Assembly: GCA_965222525.1 (NCBI GenBank)
Contig: OZ244955.1
Location: 1,364,001 to 1,428,000 of the forward strand
From: CBDCUF01 sp965222525
GTDB lineage: Bacteria; Pseudomonadota; Alphaproteobacteria; Rickettsiales; UBA8987
Reading direction: 5' to 3'
Length of the DNA: 64,000 bases
Under the pieces are notes generated by a model. It worked only from the letters and a program-made list of their open reading frames with translations, had not been told where the DNA came from and did no database searches. Below are positions 17,393 through 26,232 of this stretch, piece after piece; position 1 is the first letter of the stretch, and the number at the start of each line of letters is the position of its first letter. The position numbers were made by a program, and so were the translations under genes.

Positions 17393-18235
17393 ATGGATAA
17401 ATTGCTTACTGATGAAAACAGGGAAAAATATATGGATATGGGGGTTGAGTTCGGGCTTCAGGTTCTTGGTGCGCTGGCGATTTTCATTATCGGTAAAATG
17501 GTGGCGAAGTTTGTCACCAGGATGGTAAAGAAACTGCTGGAAAAAGCCGATCTGGACAAAACTCTGGTATCCTTTATCGGCAATATCGTTTATGCGCTGG
17601 CGTTGACTTTTGTTATTATTGCCTCTCTGGGGCAGTTGGGGGTCGAGACGGCTTCACTGGCGGCAATTCTTGCCGCGGCAGGATTGGCTGTAGGCCTGGC
17701 ATTACAGGGATCGCTTGCTAATTTCGCAGCGGGTGTGATGGTTATCGCATTCAGGCCGTTCAAGATTGGTGATTTCGTTGAGGCTGCGGGAGTTAGCGGT
17801 TCAGTGAAGGATATCAGTATTTTTACAACAACTATGACAACTCCTGATAATAAAACGATAATCATACCGAATTCAAACGTGACTTCTGGAAATATTATCA
17901 ACTACTCCACACAGGATAAGCGCCGTGTGGATATGGTTTTCGGGATTGGATACGGTGATGATATCAAGCTGGCAAAGGAAACTCTGGTTGAGATTCTGGA
18001 GTCTGATGAGCGTATCCTCAAAGACCCTGCGTTTAAGGTTGCTGTGTCCGAGTTGGCTGACAGCAGTGTTAATTTTGTGGTGCGCCCATGGGTGAAAACC
18101 GCTGATTTCTGGGATGTAAAGTTCGACATAACCGAGACGGTAAAAAATACTTTCGACAAGAAAGGTATTTCCATCCCGTTCCCGCAGCAGGATGTGCATA
18201 TGCATAATGTTACGGAAATGAAGAAGGCAGCCTAG
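17393..18235 (+). CDS. mscS: MscS, small-conductance mechanosensitive channel
   Basis: 280 residues, like E. coli MscS in length and plan: three membrane spans, then the pore helix region ILAAAGLAVGLALQGSLANF with the Ala/Gly packing pattern, FRPFKIGDFVE at the start of the cytoplasmic beta domain, and IIIPNSNVTSGNIINYS. The C-terminal cage domain ends IPFPQQDVHMH. It releases solutes under osmotic down-shock. AAGGAG precedes the ATG. A 180-base repeat begins ten bases after its stop. Confidence 0.95.
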   Translation: MDKLLTDENREKYMDMGVEFGLQVLGALAIFIIGKMVAKFVTRMVKKLLEKADLDKTLVSFIGNIVYALALTFVIIASLGQLGVETASLAAILAAAGLAVGLALQGSLANFAAGVMVIAFRPFKIGDFVEAAGVSGSVKDISIFTTTMTTPDNKTIIIPNSNVTSGNIINYSTQDKRRVDMVFGIGYGDDIKLAKETLVEILESDERILKDPAFKVAVSELADSSVNFVVRPWVKTADFWDVKFDITETVKNTFDKKGISIPFPQQDVHMHNVTEMKKAA

Positions 18236-18245
18236 TATGGTAATA

Positions 18246-18430
18246 CCCCCCCCTCCCGCAAGCGGGAGGGGTAAGAAATCCGAGCAAATTTATTTGCCAG
18301 ATTTCTGGGGAGGGAATGGTGAGGTAGTGGCTATTGGCCTTTGGCTGTTAGCTATTGGTATTCCCCCACCAGAAATCCTAAGGATTAAAAATCCTTGGAT
18401 TTCTTGCCTCCCCCGCAAGCAGGGGAGGGG
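18246..18430 (-). repeat. Family A palindromic repeat, copy 1
   Basis: Copy in reverse orientation relative to the others. Both ends are hairpins: a CCTCCCGCAAGCGGGAGG stem at 18252-18269 and CCCCCGCAAGCAGGGGAGG near 18410-18428. Between them lie an inverted pair around AAATCCTAAGGATT and a seven-base-phased stretch of GCTATTGG type. It follows the mscS stop at once. The rest of the spacer (18431-18608) shows nothing I recognise. Confidence 0.85.
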
Positions 18431-18608
18431 ATGCTTTAAATTTACGCCCCTTACAGGTTGAGAGAATGCCTCGATATAATCTACTTGCATTATAAAAACC
18501 AATCTGCTAGGTAGGGAACAATTATTATTTTCCTGTGTTAGATGTGGTTAGGTTATTTTGTTAAATAATAACCTTAGACCAGCCGAGAATTTCCTGGAGT
18601 GTGGAAAG

Positions 18609-18854
18609 GTGAGGGGATTTCTTACATTTCTGGCATGTATAGTTTGTTGCTCTGCATGTTCAGACCCGGATATGAATTATGGTACCTTCATTGAAGGGGA
18701 TATTGATCCGGAAACCGGCAGGTTGTACCCGTATGTCGAGCCTGTGGAGAACATGGAGGAGGATGCCGAACTGGTCGATTTAAATCCGTCCAGCGGTATC
18801 GAGGATCTCAACGAATTCAACGATTATTATTATAAATACGTTATCCTGGAGTAA
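18609..18854 (+). CDS. Small lipoprotein
   Basis: An 81-residue predicted lipoprotein from a GTG start at 18609: short signal peptide then lipobox VCCSAC, followed by an acidic mature part (DPETGRLYPYVEPVENMEED) ending in Tyr-rich YYYKYV. The reading frame is open back to an ATG at 18558, but that would bury the signal peptide, so GTG is preferred. It overlaps the 3' end of lpxI on the other strand by 14 bases. No family recognised. Confidence 0.6.
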   Translation: MRGFLTFLACIVCCSACSDPDMNYGTFIEGDIDPETGRLYPYVEPVENMEEDAELVDLNPSSGIEDLNEFNDYYYKYVILE

Positions 18855-19659
18855 CCCCGACTATAAACAGCCCAAGTTTATCTGCGGTTTTTATAACCTC
18901 CGGCCGGTTAATCACCAGCGCACCACCTGCCTCCACCGCAATTCCTCTTAGCCCCGACTGATGGGCGTTTTCAATGGTTTGCACGCCGATGCTGGGTAAA
19001 TCCACCCTTGAATCCTGATGCGGCTTCTTAACCTTTACCAGAATACCACCAGCTCCCTCATTATGTAGCTCTTTGCAGCGCATGATAAGCCGGTCAGTGC
19101 CTTCCGCTCCCTCAACTCCTAGAATACGGCCATCCTGCACTATAACCGCCTGTCCTATATCCAGCTTGCCGGTTTCCTGCGCAGCGTGGACACCAATCCT
19201 GATATCATTCAGTGCAGTTTTATCCGGCTTTACAGCCCCCAGCACACCTTCGGTTATAAGCAGGTTTTCCAATAGCTTATCTACTCCCGTAATTGTAAAT
19301 CCCTGTTCTTCAAGGAAGGTGATTATGGTTGAAAAAATAGAGTTGTCGCCGCTGGAAGGTAGTTTGCGCAGGCGGTTCAGCAATTTCATCCCGCCTGCAT
19401 CCAGTTTCAGTGAGGACAGGGTAGGGCGGCTAACACCTCCGGCCAGGACAACCTCATTTACCTTCTGATTTTTCAGGGTTTTTACTATTCCGCCGACTTT
19501 GCCGATATTCATCCATTTATGTTCACTATTACTAACCGCCTGCTCCTGTGCGAAATTCTCCAGCGCAATCACAAACAAATCACGACCGGATTGTGTGCAT
19601 TCCTGCACTATCATCTCCGGCAATTCACCGCTACCGGCAATCATTCCAAGTTTAGTCAT
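18841..19659 (-). CDS. lpxI: LpxI, UDP-2,3-diacylglucosamine pyrophosphatase
   Basis: The alphaproteobacterial replacement of LpxH in lipid A synthesis. The start at 19659 gives 272 residues and lies just after the lpxA stop; the frame extends into lpxA but is not family-like there. The start LGMIAGSGELPEMI, the NEVVLAGGVSRP segment and the C-terminal GILVKVKKPHQDSRVDLPSIG region with the conserved Asp are characteristic. Confidence 0.94.
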   Translation of the reverse strand: MTKLGMIAGSGELPEMIVQECTQSGRDLFVIALENFAQEQAVSNSEHKWMNIGKVGGIVKTLKNQKVNEVVLAGGVSRPTLSSLKLDAGGMKLLNRLRKLPSSGDNSIFSTIITFLEEQGFTITGVDKLLENLLITEGVLGAVKPDKTALNDIRIGVHAAQETGKLDIGQAVIVQDGRILGVEGAEGTDRLIMRCKELHNEGAGGILVKVKKPHQDSRVDLPSIGVQTIENAHQSGLRGIAVEAGGALVINRPEVIKTADKLGLFIVGVTPG

Positions 19660-19663
19660 TTCT

Positions 19664-20461
19664 TCAGGCGACTTTAATATTTTTTGGCTGGCAAAGTGCC
19701 CTTGAGCTGTCTGCACGGATAAACTCCACTATTTCGGTTACCACTTCATTGTCACCAAATAATTCCACGACATCTTCCAGACGTTCCTCCAGCGTACCCT
19801 CCGCAGAGAAAAGCATACGGTAGGCCGCACGCAAATCATGAATATCCTTGCGGCTGAAATTACGTCGCCGCAGGCCGGTCAGGTTCAGTCCGGCAAGGTT
19901 CGCCCGCTCGCCCATAGCCGAGGTATATGGCGCAACATCATTCTCAATCCCGCTCATCCCGCCAATCATGGCGTGCTGGCCAATACGCACGAATTGATGT
20001 ACCGCCGAAAGCCCACCGATAATCGCAAAATCCCCGACCGTAACATGTCCTGCAAGCGTAGCGTTATTAGCCAGGATAACATAATTGCCGATTATACAAT
20101 CATGTGCAACATGCGAGCCGATCATAAACAGGCAGTCATCACCGATAATCGTGCGCATACCACCGCCTTCAGTGCCGGGATTCATCGTTACATATTCACG
20201 TATCCTGTTATTCCGACCGATTTCCAGTGTGGACTCTTCGCCGTGGAACTTCAAATCCTGCGGATTGTGCCCGATTGAGGCGAAAGGGTATATATGCGTT
20301 CCCTCGCCAATCGTAGTATTGCCGGTGATAACCACATGTGATTCCAGCTTTACCCCCGCCGCAAGCTTAACATTCCCGCTCAGATGGCAATACGCCCCCA
20401 CCGACACATCATCAGCAAGCTGCACACTATCCTCAATTATCGCTGTAGAATGTATTTTCAT
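19664..20461 (-). CDS. lpxA: LpxA, UDP-N-acetylglucosamine acyltransferase
   Basis: First enzyme of lipid A synthesis. 265 residues. The left-handed beta helix shows as hexapeptide repeats from residue 4 to about 190, with the catalytic His in IGSHVAHDCIIGN and the GLSAVHQFVRIG segment. The C-terminal helical part (NFSRKDIHDLRAAYRMLF) is normal. The usual upstream genes lpxD and fabZ are absent; ugd precedes it on the same strand. Confidence 0.96.
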   Translation of the reverse strand: MKIHSTAIIEDSVQLADDVSVGAYCHLSGNVKLAAGVKLESHVVITGNTTIGEGTHIYPFASIGHNPQDLKFHGEESTLEIGRNNRIREYVTMNPGTEGGGMRTIIGDDCLFMIGSHVAHDCIIGNYVILANNATLAGHVTVGDFAIIGGLSAVHQFVRIGQHAMIGGMSGIENDVAPYTSAMGERANLAGLNLTGLRRRNFSRKDIHDLRAAYRMLFSAEGTLEERLEDVVELFGDNEVVTEIVEFIRADSSRALCQPKNIKVA

Positions 20462-20494
20462 TATAGTTAGTGTTGGAATTCAGGTGCGTTGTTT

Positions 20495-21802
20495 CTAACG
20501 GCCTATGGAAATGTAGGTAAAACCTTTACTCTCCATTAATTCGCGGGAGTAAAGATTGCGCAGATCCACTACTATTGGTGACTTCATCAAATCCTTGGAA
20601 CGTACCAGATCGAGATTCCTAAAATCATCCCACTCCGTAATAATAACAGTGATATCCACATTTTGCATGGCTTCATAAGCGTCTTTGCACCAGCTCACTC
20701 CCTTGATATTGAATAATTCCTGCGCCTGCTCCATCGCTTCCGGATCGTATGCGCGTAGTTTGGCGCCAGCCTTGTCCAGCTCGGACATAATCACCAGCGC
20801 AGGACTCTCGCGCATATCATCGGTATTCGCCTTGAAAGCCAGACCCAGAATTGCAACTACTTTGCCTTCCAGATTACCGCCGCTCGCGTCGATAATCTTG
20901 CGTACCATATTCAATTTGCGGGTATCATTGCTTTCAATGACTGATTCAACAATGCGGGTCTGGGTACCAGCGCCACGGGCTATCTTGCGCAGGGCAAGGG
21001 TATCCTTGGGAAAGCAGGAGCCGCCATATCCAGGGCCGGGCATAAGGTAATTGCTGCCGATGCGGTGGTCAGTGCCCATACCTAAAGCAACCTGTTCAAT
21101 ATTTGCTCCAACATGCTCACAAATATCAGCAATTTCATTTATAAGTGCAATTTTGGTGGCCAGAAAAGCGTTAGCGGCATATTTGGTAAGTTCAGCAGTT
21201 TTTACGTCAACCCATAAAACGGGAACATCTTTATTTATCAGAGGCTTGTATATAACTTCTAATGTCCTGCGTGCGGTATCGGAGTCTGTGCCGACAATAA
21301 CCCGATCCGGCTCAAGGAAATCCTTAACCGCGCAGCCCTCCCGCAAAAACTCTGGATTAGAAGCAACATCAAACTTTAATTCAGGTCGAATTTCGCTGAT
21401 TATAGAACGCACCCTGTCTCCGGTACCTACCGGAACTGTTGACTTAGTTACAACAACTGCACCATCTTCTAGAAATCCAACTATATCACGCGCAGCACCA
21501 TACACATAGGATAAATCTGCACCTCCAGCATAACCATCTGGCGGTGTACCAACCGCAATAAACACCGCGTCGGCGTTACGTACGGAGTTCTCAAGGCTGG
21601 TTTCGAATTGCAACCTGCCGGTATCAACATTTGTTTTTACAACTTTTTCCAGCCCAGGTTCAAATATAGGAATTTTACCTTTATGCAGTGCTTTTATTTT
21701 GTTCTTGTCTTTATCTATACAAGTAACGTTAAGCCCCAGCTCGGCAAAACAAGCCCCGCTTACCAGCCCTACATACCCCGTCCCGATTATCGCTATTTTC
21801 AT
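20495..21802 (-). CDS. ugd: UDP-glucose 6-dehydrogenase
   Basis: Oxidises UDP-glucose to UDP-glucuronate for polysaccharide or lipid A modification. 435 residues with the Rossmann start KIAIIGTGYVGLVSGACFAE, the TELTKYAANAFLATKIALIN segment, and the active-site Cys in GPGYGGSCFPKDT. The C-terminal domain has LGLAFKANTDDMRESPAL. It is downstream of galU, which supplies its substrate. Confidence 0.96.
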   Translation of the reverse strand: MKIAIIGTGYVGLVSGACFAELGLNVTCIDKDKNKIKALHKGKIPIFEPGLEKVVKTNVDTGRLQFETSLENSVRNADAVFIAVGTPPDGYAGGADLSYVYGAARDIVGFLEDGAVVVTKSTVPVGTGDRVRSIISEIRPELKFDVASNPEFLREGCAVKDFLEPDRVIVGTDSDTARRTLEVIYKPLINKDVPVLWVDVKTAELTKYAANAFLATKIALINEIADICEHVGANIEQVALGMGTDHRIGSNYLMPGPGYGGSCFPKDTLALRKIARGAGTQTRIVESVIESNDTRKLNMVRKIIDASGGNLEGKVVAILGLAFKANTDDMRESPALVIMSELDKAGAKLRAYDPEAMEQAQELFNIKGVSWCKDAYEAMQNVDITVIITEWDDFRNLDLVRSKDLMKSPIVVDLRNLYSRELMESKGFTYISIGR

Positions 21803-21908
21803 ATGTTTTTTGTGTTAGTGATGATGTTATTCCAGAAGCTATATTTTTTCTGCATCTATTGATGCAGTTGAGAAAAATAAGCTATGTGGGATCCAGATGA
21901 TGGTATAT

Positions 21909-21994
21909 GTCATCCTGAATTTATTTCAGGATCCATTTATCAGCAAGCTCCACAGTAAATGGAGGAATGGATGCTGAAACAAGTTCAGCATGAC
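21909..21994. repeat. Family B palindromic repeat, copy 1
   Basis: Ends are inverted copies: GTCATCCTGAATTTATTTCA at the left and TGAAACAAGTTCAGCATGAC at the right. It sits inside a wider inverted pair (TGTGGGATCCAG upstream, CTGGATTCCACA downstream, about 21886-22016). It lies in the 278-base gap between galU and ugd. It is shorter (86 bases) than the other two copies. Confidence 0.8.
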
Positions 21995-22080
21995 AACTAA
22001 CTGGATTCCACATTGTAAGACTCCTGACGAAATTAAAGATTTCTACTTGTCTAATGTCTGGAATGACATATTTAACAATC

Positions 22081-22965
22081 TCAAGCAAACCCCTTCAGCA
22101 TCTCCTGAACTCCGGAGCGCATATCATCATGCTCCAAAGCAAAGGCAATATTAGCCTCAAGAAAGCCAACACGATTACCGCAATCATAACGCCGCCCGTT
22201 AAATTTTACCCCGTATGTATCCACATCCACTGCCATAGCTGCAATTGCGTCGGTGAGCTGAATCTCGTCACTAGCACCCTTTTTGCCCTTCTCCAAATGC
22301 GCAAACACCTCCGGCTGCAATATGTAGCGACCGGTGATGGATAAATTGGAAGGTGCGTCCTCCGGTGCAGGCTTCTCCACCATTCCCTTAACCTTAACCA
22401 CATCACCATCCGACACCCCATCCGGATCAACTATCCCGTATTTATGCGTATTTTCAGGCGAAACTTCTGCTACACTTAACACATTTCCCCCAAGGTTGTT
22501 GTAAACATCAACCATCTCCTGCGTTGGGGAACGCTTGTCGATGAACATTTCATCCGCCAGTAATACCGCAAATGGCTCATCCCCAATAAAGTGCCGTGCG
22601 CAATATACCGCATGCCCTAGCCCAAGCGGATATTGCTGTCTGGTGAAGGCTATACTACCCGGCTCCGGCACCCAGTCCCTAGTACGCTCAAGGAAATCAT
22701 GCTTTTCATCTTCACTCAAAACTGCCTGCAATTCATAAGCATGGTCGAAATGGTTGTTAATCGCCGCCTTGTTGCGCCCTGTCACAAAAATAAACTGCTC
22801 TATGCCGGCACTCCGTGCTTCTTCAAAAGCGTATTGAATAAGCGGTTTATCAACCACCGGCAGCATTTCCTTCGGCACCACCTTGGTAGCTGGCAGAAAC
22901 CGAGTGCCCAGACCGCCAACCGGAAACACCGCTTTCTTTACAGATTTTTTATCTTTGTCACTCAT
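22081..22965 (-). CDS. galU: GalU, UTP-glucose-1-phosphate uridylyltransferase
   Basis: Makes UDP-glucose. 294 residues; AVFPVGGLGTRFLPATKVVP and KEMLPVVDKPLIQYA form the nucleotide site, VLLADEMFID is the metal-binding region, and VKGMVEKPAPEDAPSNL is the sugar-phosphate segment. First gene of the galU-ugd-lpxA-lpxI run on the minus strand, although repeats lie between galU and ugd. Confidence 0.96.
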   Translation of the reverse strand: MSDKDKKSVKKAVFPVGGLGTRFLPATKVVPKEMLPVVDKPLIQYAFEEARSAGIEQFIFVTGRNKAAINNHFDHAYELQAVLSEDEKHDFLERTRDWVPEPGSIAFTRQQYPLGLGHAVYCARHFIGDEPFAVLLADEMFIDKRSPTQEMVDVYNNLGGNVLSVAEVSPENTHKYGIVDPDGVSDGDVVKVKGMVEKPAPEDAPSNLSITGRYILQPEVFAHLEKGKKGASDEIQLTDAIAAMAVDVDTYGVKFNGRRYDCGNRVGFLEANIAFALEHDDMRSGVQEMLKGFA

Positions 22966-23112
22966 AACTTACTCTTCTACACATGGATAGTAATTTTTTC
23001 AAGCCAATATTCAATCGAACTGTTGCGATAAAGCAACTTGATAAAGGGTGCCTTAAATATATATACTCCTCGCTTGGTTTCATGGGGGGCGTAACCTGAC
23101 AAGGAGAGCGTA

Positions 23113-24432
23113 ATGCCAAAAGCAAAGAAGACCACCGCTAAATCTACCAAATCTACGGCTAAAAAGTCTGCTGATCAGCAGGCAAATATTGTTGAACTGG
23201 TTCCAGAAGAGTCCGAGGTTTCACGTAAAACCAGGGCTTTCAGGGAGAAACTTAATGCAGCCCTTACTGTTCAGCCGCAGGAGATGGTCAGTGTCACCGA
23301 AACGCTTGGCCGTGTGCTGGCGGATGATGTGCGGGCGCGGGCGACCTCGCCATGCTGGGATATCGCGGCAGTGGATGGGTATGCGGTGCGCACAGCGGAT
23401 TTAATGCAGACTCCTGCCACACTTGAGCGCATTGGTGAGTCACGTGCCAGCAGCCAGTTTCACGATGAGGTGCGTGCAGGACAGGCGGTGAAGATATTTG
23501 CCGGAGCGCCTATTCCGGTTGGTGCCGATGCGGTGGTACCGATGAATAATATGGATGAGTTTGGCGGTCATGTTACGATAAACGAGCAGGCATGGCACGG
23601 TGAAAATATATGTTCCAAGGGTATCGATTTTTCGGAAGGGGAGAGTGTATTGAAGGCCGGTTCGGTGGTGACCGCGCGTGATATAGGGCTGGCGGCATCA
23701 ATGAAGGTTTCATGGTTTCCGGTAAGGCGCAAGCCAAGGATAGCCCTGTTTGCAATTGGTGATGAGCTGGCTATGCTTGGTGATGCCAATGACGGTGGTC
23801 GGGTAAATTCTTCCTCTTCCCTGGTTTTGAGTGCATTTATTACTGCCTGTGGGGCTACACCTGTCAATCTGGGGATTGCCAGCGACTCCGCTGCTTCGGT
23901 AAAGCGCCTGTCCTCGGCTGCCAAGGGTGCTGATTTGCTGGTAACAACCGGCGGGGTATCCGAATCGGCTGATAATTTACTGAAGAAAGAGCTGGCTAGT
24001 ACTAAAAACAGCAAACTTGAGGAAATCAGCCTGAAGCTTAGTAAGGAAGAACATGTCGTGTTTGGCAGCAAATTCGGGATGCCGGTGCTGGCACTACCGG
24101 GGAACCCGATGTCAGCACAAATTTGTGCGGCACTGTTCCTGCGTACGGCAATTGAGAAAATGCTTGATATGTGTGAGCAGTTTTATAAGAAATCACATGC
24201 GGTTCTGGGGCGGCAGCTCGATTGTAACGATGTGAAGATGGATTATATTTTTGCCAAGCTGATGGAGGATAATAGTAAGCGCCTGGTTGCCGATCCTGCC
24301 TCCTCGCAGGACAGGATGCTTATGTCTGCGCTCGCTGAGGCAGACTGTCTGGTTACCGTTGATCAGGATAATATCTTCCATGGCGATCCTGTCGAAATCA
24401 CCCGCTTTACCTGCTCAGTGGTGAGTGGTTAG
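23113..24432 (+). CDS. MoeA-like molybdopterin molybdotransferase, divergent
   Basis: 439 residues with a MoeA core. The Asp-containing motif DIAAVDGYAV stands for DNSAMDGYAV, GDEL and GIASDS are kept, and LPGNPMSAQICAALFLR resembles LPGNPVS. However the usual GGVSVGDYD loop reads GGVSESADN, so residues normally used to insert molybdenum are changed. Residues 1-25 form a Lys/Ala/Thr/Ser-rich tail (KAKKTTAKSTKSTAKK) foreign to MoeA. No other molybdenum cofactor gene is nearby. It may be a true MoeA or a re-purposed paralogue. Confidence 0.8.
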   Translation: MPKAKKTTAKSTKSTAKKSADQQANIVELVPEESEVSRKTRAFREKLNAALTVQPQEMVSVTETLGRVLADDVRARATSPCWDIAAVDGYAVRTADLMQTPATLERIGESRASSQFHDEVRAGQAVKIFAGAPIPVGADAVVPMNNMDEFGGHVTINEQAWHGENICSKGIDFSEGESVLKAGSVVTARDIGLAASMKVSWFPVRRKPRIALFAIGDELAMLGDANDGGRVNSSSSLVLSAFITACGATPVNLGIASDSAASVKRLSSAAKGADLLVTTGGVSESADNLLKKELASTKNSKLEEISLKLSKEEHVVFGSKFGMPVLALPGNPMSAQICAALFLRTAIEKMLDMCEQFYKKSHAVLGRQLDCNDVKMDYIFAKLMEDNSKRLVADPASSQDRMLMSALAEADCLVTVDQDNIFHGDPVEITRFTCSVVSG

Positions 24433-24610
24433 ACTTTGAAGTAGCTATATTTTAATAGTTTAAGCGGTAATGCTGACTCGCTCGTTCATATAACATAAGA
24501 GTTCCTGCAAGACCTGTTTGATTCTGCAAAGAAAGAAAATTGTTTGGGAGGGTTTCTGGCATCATTATCCACCTTGACACCACCTTTTCACAATATCATA
24601 AAGGTATCTC

Positions 24611-25912
24611 ATGAGCGAGTTTTTTCAGAAGATCAGCGGTACATTCTTGGAATGGATGGAGAAATTGCAGCAAACCGTATCCGACCCGAACAGCTATATG
24701 CAGGCAGGGGTAATATTTATCGCCATTGTGTTGGCTATGGCGATTGCCTCTTTTATCAGGAAAAATATTTCATTCTTCAATCCCGATAACACTGAAAATA
24801 AAAGCAAAAAATATAGCCTGCGCTGGTTGCTGTATCGTACGGGGCAGATTGCCTGCCCGATACTGGCGCTGATTACGCTTGGTATTGGCAGTAAAATTTC
24901 TACAGCACTTTTCGGTCAGTCAACAGTGGTGGATGCCGCCACCCGACTGGCTTTTATATATCTGCTGTGGGTGGTTCTAAGGTCTTATGTCACACAGCCG
25001 CTTATACGTACTATCGGGCTGTGGATACTGATTCCGGCAGCATTACTGCATCTGTTCGGTCAGCTTGTACCAACGCTTGAATACCTCGATACCCTTACAA
25101 TCAGCCTGGGGAGTGTTTCCTTTTCCGTCCTGCGGATTATTAATACTATCTTTGCGGCGGTATTCCTGTTCTGGCTGGGGCGTATATCCAATTATTCAGG
25201 ACAGAATTATATCCGCTCCCGTGAGTCAATCGAGGTGTCTACCCGTGAGTTGTTCGCCAAGCTGTTTGAATTTACCGTATATGTGGTAATTGCCCTTTTG
25301 CTGTTCAAGACTATAGGACTGGATTTGTCTACACTGGCGGTATTCGGTGGAGCGCTTGGTGTCGGGCTGGGTTTCGGATTGCAGAAAATCGCATCCAACT
25401 TTATCAGCGGGGTTATATTGCTGCTGGAAAAGAGTGTGCGGGTCGGGGATGTGGTCGAGCTGGATGACGGTACATTCGGGGTTATGCAGATGCTGGGGGC
25501 AAGAGCCAGTGTCATCAAAACTTATGACGGTAAGGAAGTGATGATTCCCAATGAGGATTTTATCGTATCAAGGGTAACCAATTACAGTCATACCGATATG
25601 CTGGTGCGCCATGAAATTCCATTTGGCGTGTCGTATAATACCGACCTGCATATCGTCCCGCCGACTATTGAAGCGGCAGTCTCTAAGCACAGGCAGGTGT
25701 TGCAGGAACCTGAGAAAGTCGATTGCGAATTACAGGAGTTCGGTGATAGCTCGGTGAATTTCACCGTGGAGTTCTGGGTCGAAGGGATAAATGACGGTGA
25801 GAACCGCTTTATCAGCGAAATTATGTTCCTGATATGGGATGCGCTGAAAGAAAACAATATCGAAATCCCCTTCCCGCAAAGGGATATCCATATCAAGTCG
25901 CAGCCATCCTGA
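24611..25912 (+). CDS. MscS-family mechanosensitive channel, larger type
   Basis: 433 residues. About five N-terminal membrane spans precede the MscS core: TLAVFGGALGVGLGFGLQKI as pore helix, SVRVGDVVELDDGTFGVMQM as the beta domain, and EVMIPNEDFIVSRVTNYSH. The cage domain ends IPFPQRDIHI. Pore sequence GLGFGLQ differs from the small MscS at 17393, which points to different gating. ATG follows an AAGGT site. It is 7 bases from tatB. Confidence 0.92.
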   Translation: MSEFFQKISGTFLEWMEKLQQTVSDPNSYMQAGVIFIAIVLAMAIASFIRKNISFFNPDNTENKSKKYSLRWLLYRTGQIACPILALITLGIGSKISTALFGQSTVVDAATRLAFIYLLWVVLRSYVTQPLIRTIGLWILIPAALLHLFGQLVPTLEYLDTLTISLGSVSFSVLRIINTIFAAVFLFWLGRISNYSGQNYIRSRESIEVSTRELFAKLFEFTVYVVIALLLFKTIGLDLSTLAVFGGALGVGLGFGLQKIASNFISGVILLLEKSVRVGDVVELDDGTFGVMQMLGARASVIKTYDGKEVMIPNEDFIVSRVTNYSHTDMLVRHEIPFGVSYNTDLHIVPPTIEAAVSKHRQVLQEPEKVDCELQEFGDSSVNFTVEFWVEGINDGENRFISEIMFLIWDALKENNIEIPFPQRDIHIKSQPS

Positions 25913-25919
25913 ATATATT

Positions 25920-26228
25920 ATGTTTGACCTGTCATTTGCAGAGATTTTAATTATTGCGGTGGTGGCTTTGATAGTCATCAAGCCAGAGGATCTGCCGGAA
26001 ATTATGGGGGCTATAGGACGGTTTATCAGGAAAATCAAAAAACTTTCGGCAGAATTTATGGCCATGTTTGAAGAGGCTGCCGGTGATACCAAGGATGGAG
26101 TAAAGGTTATTGCGAGTGATGTTGGTGAGGTAAATCGCGAGTTAAAACAAATCACCGATATGGATGGTAACCTCCGCGATACACATGATACCTCAGATTT
26201 AGCGGATTTGGATAGTAGCCGGAAGTAA
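25920..26228 (+). CDS. tatB: TatB, twin-arginine translocase subunit
   Basis: 102 residues: a short N-terminal membrane helix (MFDLSFAEILIIAVVALIVI), a hinge KPEDLPE and an amphipathic helix (IMGAIGRFIRKIKKL), then an acidic tail. The MFD start and the Glu in SFAE are those of TatB, not TatA. TatB and TatC form the receptor for folded, twin-arginine signal proteins. tatC is 12 kb away at 38206, so the tat genes are scattered here. Convergent with murE, four bases apart. Confidence 0.87.
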   Translation: MFDLSFAEILIIAVVALIVIKPEDLPEIMGAIGRFIRKIKKLSAEFMAMFEEAAGDTKDGVKVIASDVGEVNRELKQITDMDGNLRDTHDTSDLADLDSSRK

Positions 26229-26232
26229 GACA

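Noticed and set aside
18237..18461. 74-codon frame after mscS
   Set aside because: It lies within family A copy 1 and runs out of it; no ribosome site and no family match.
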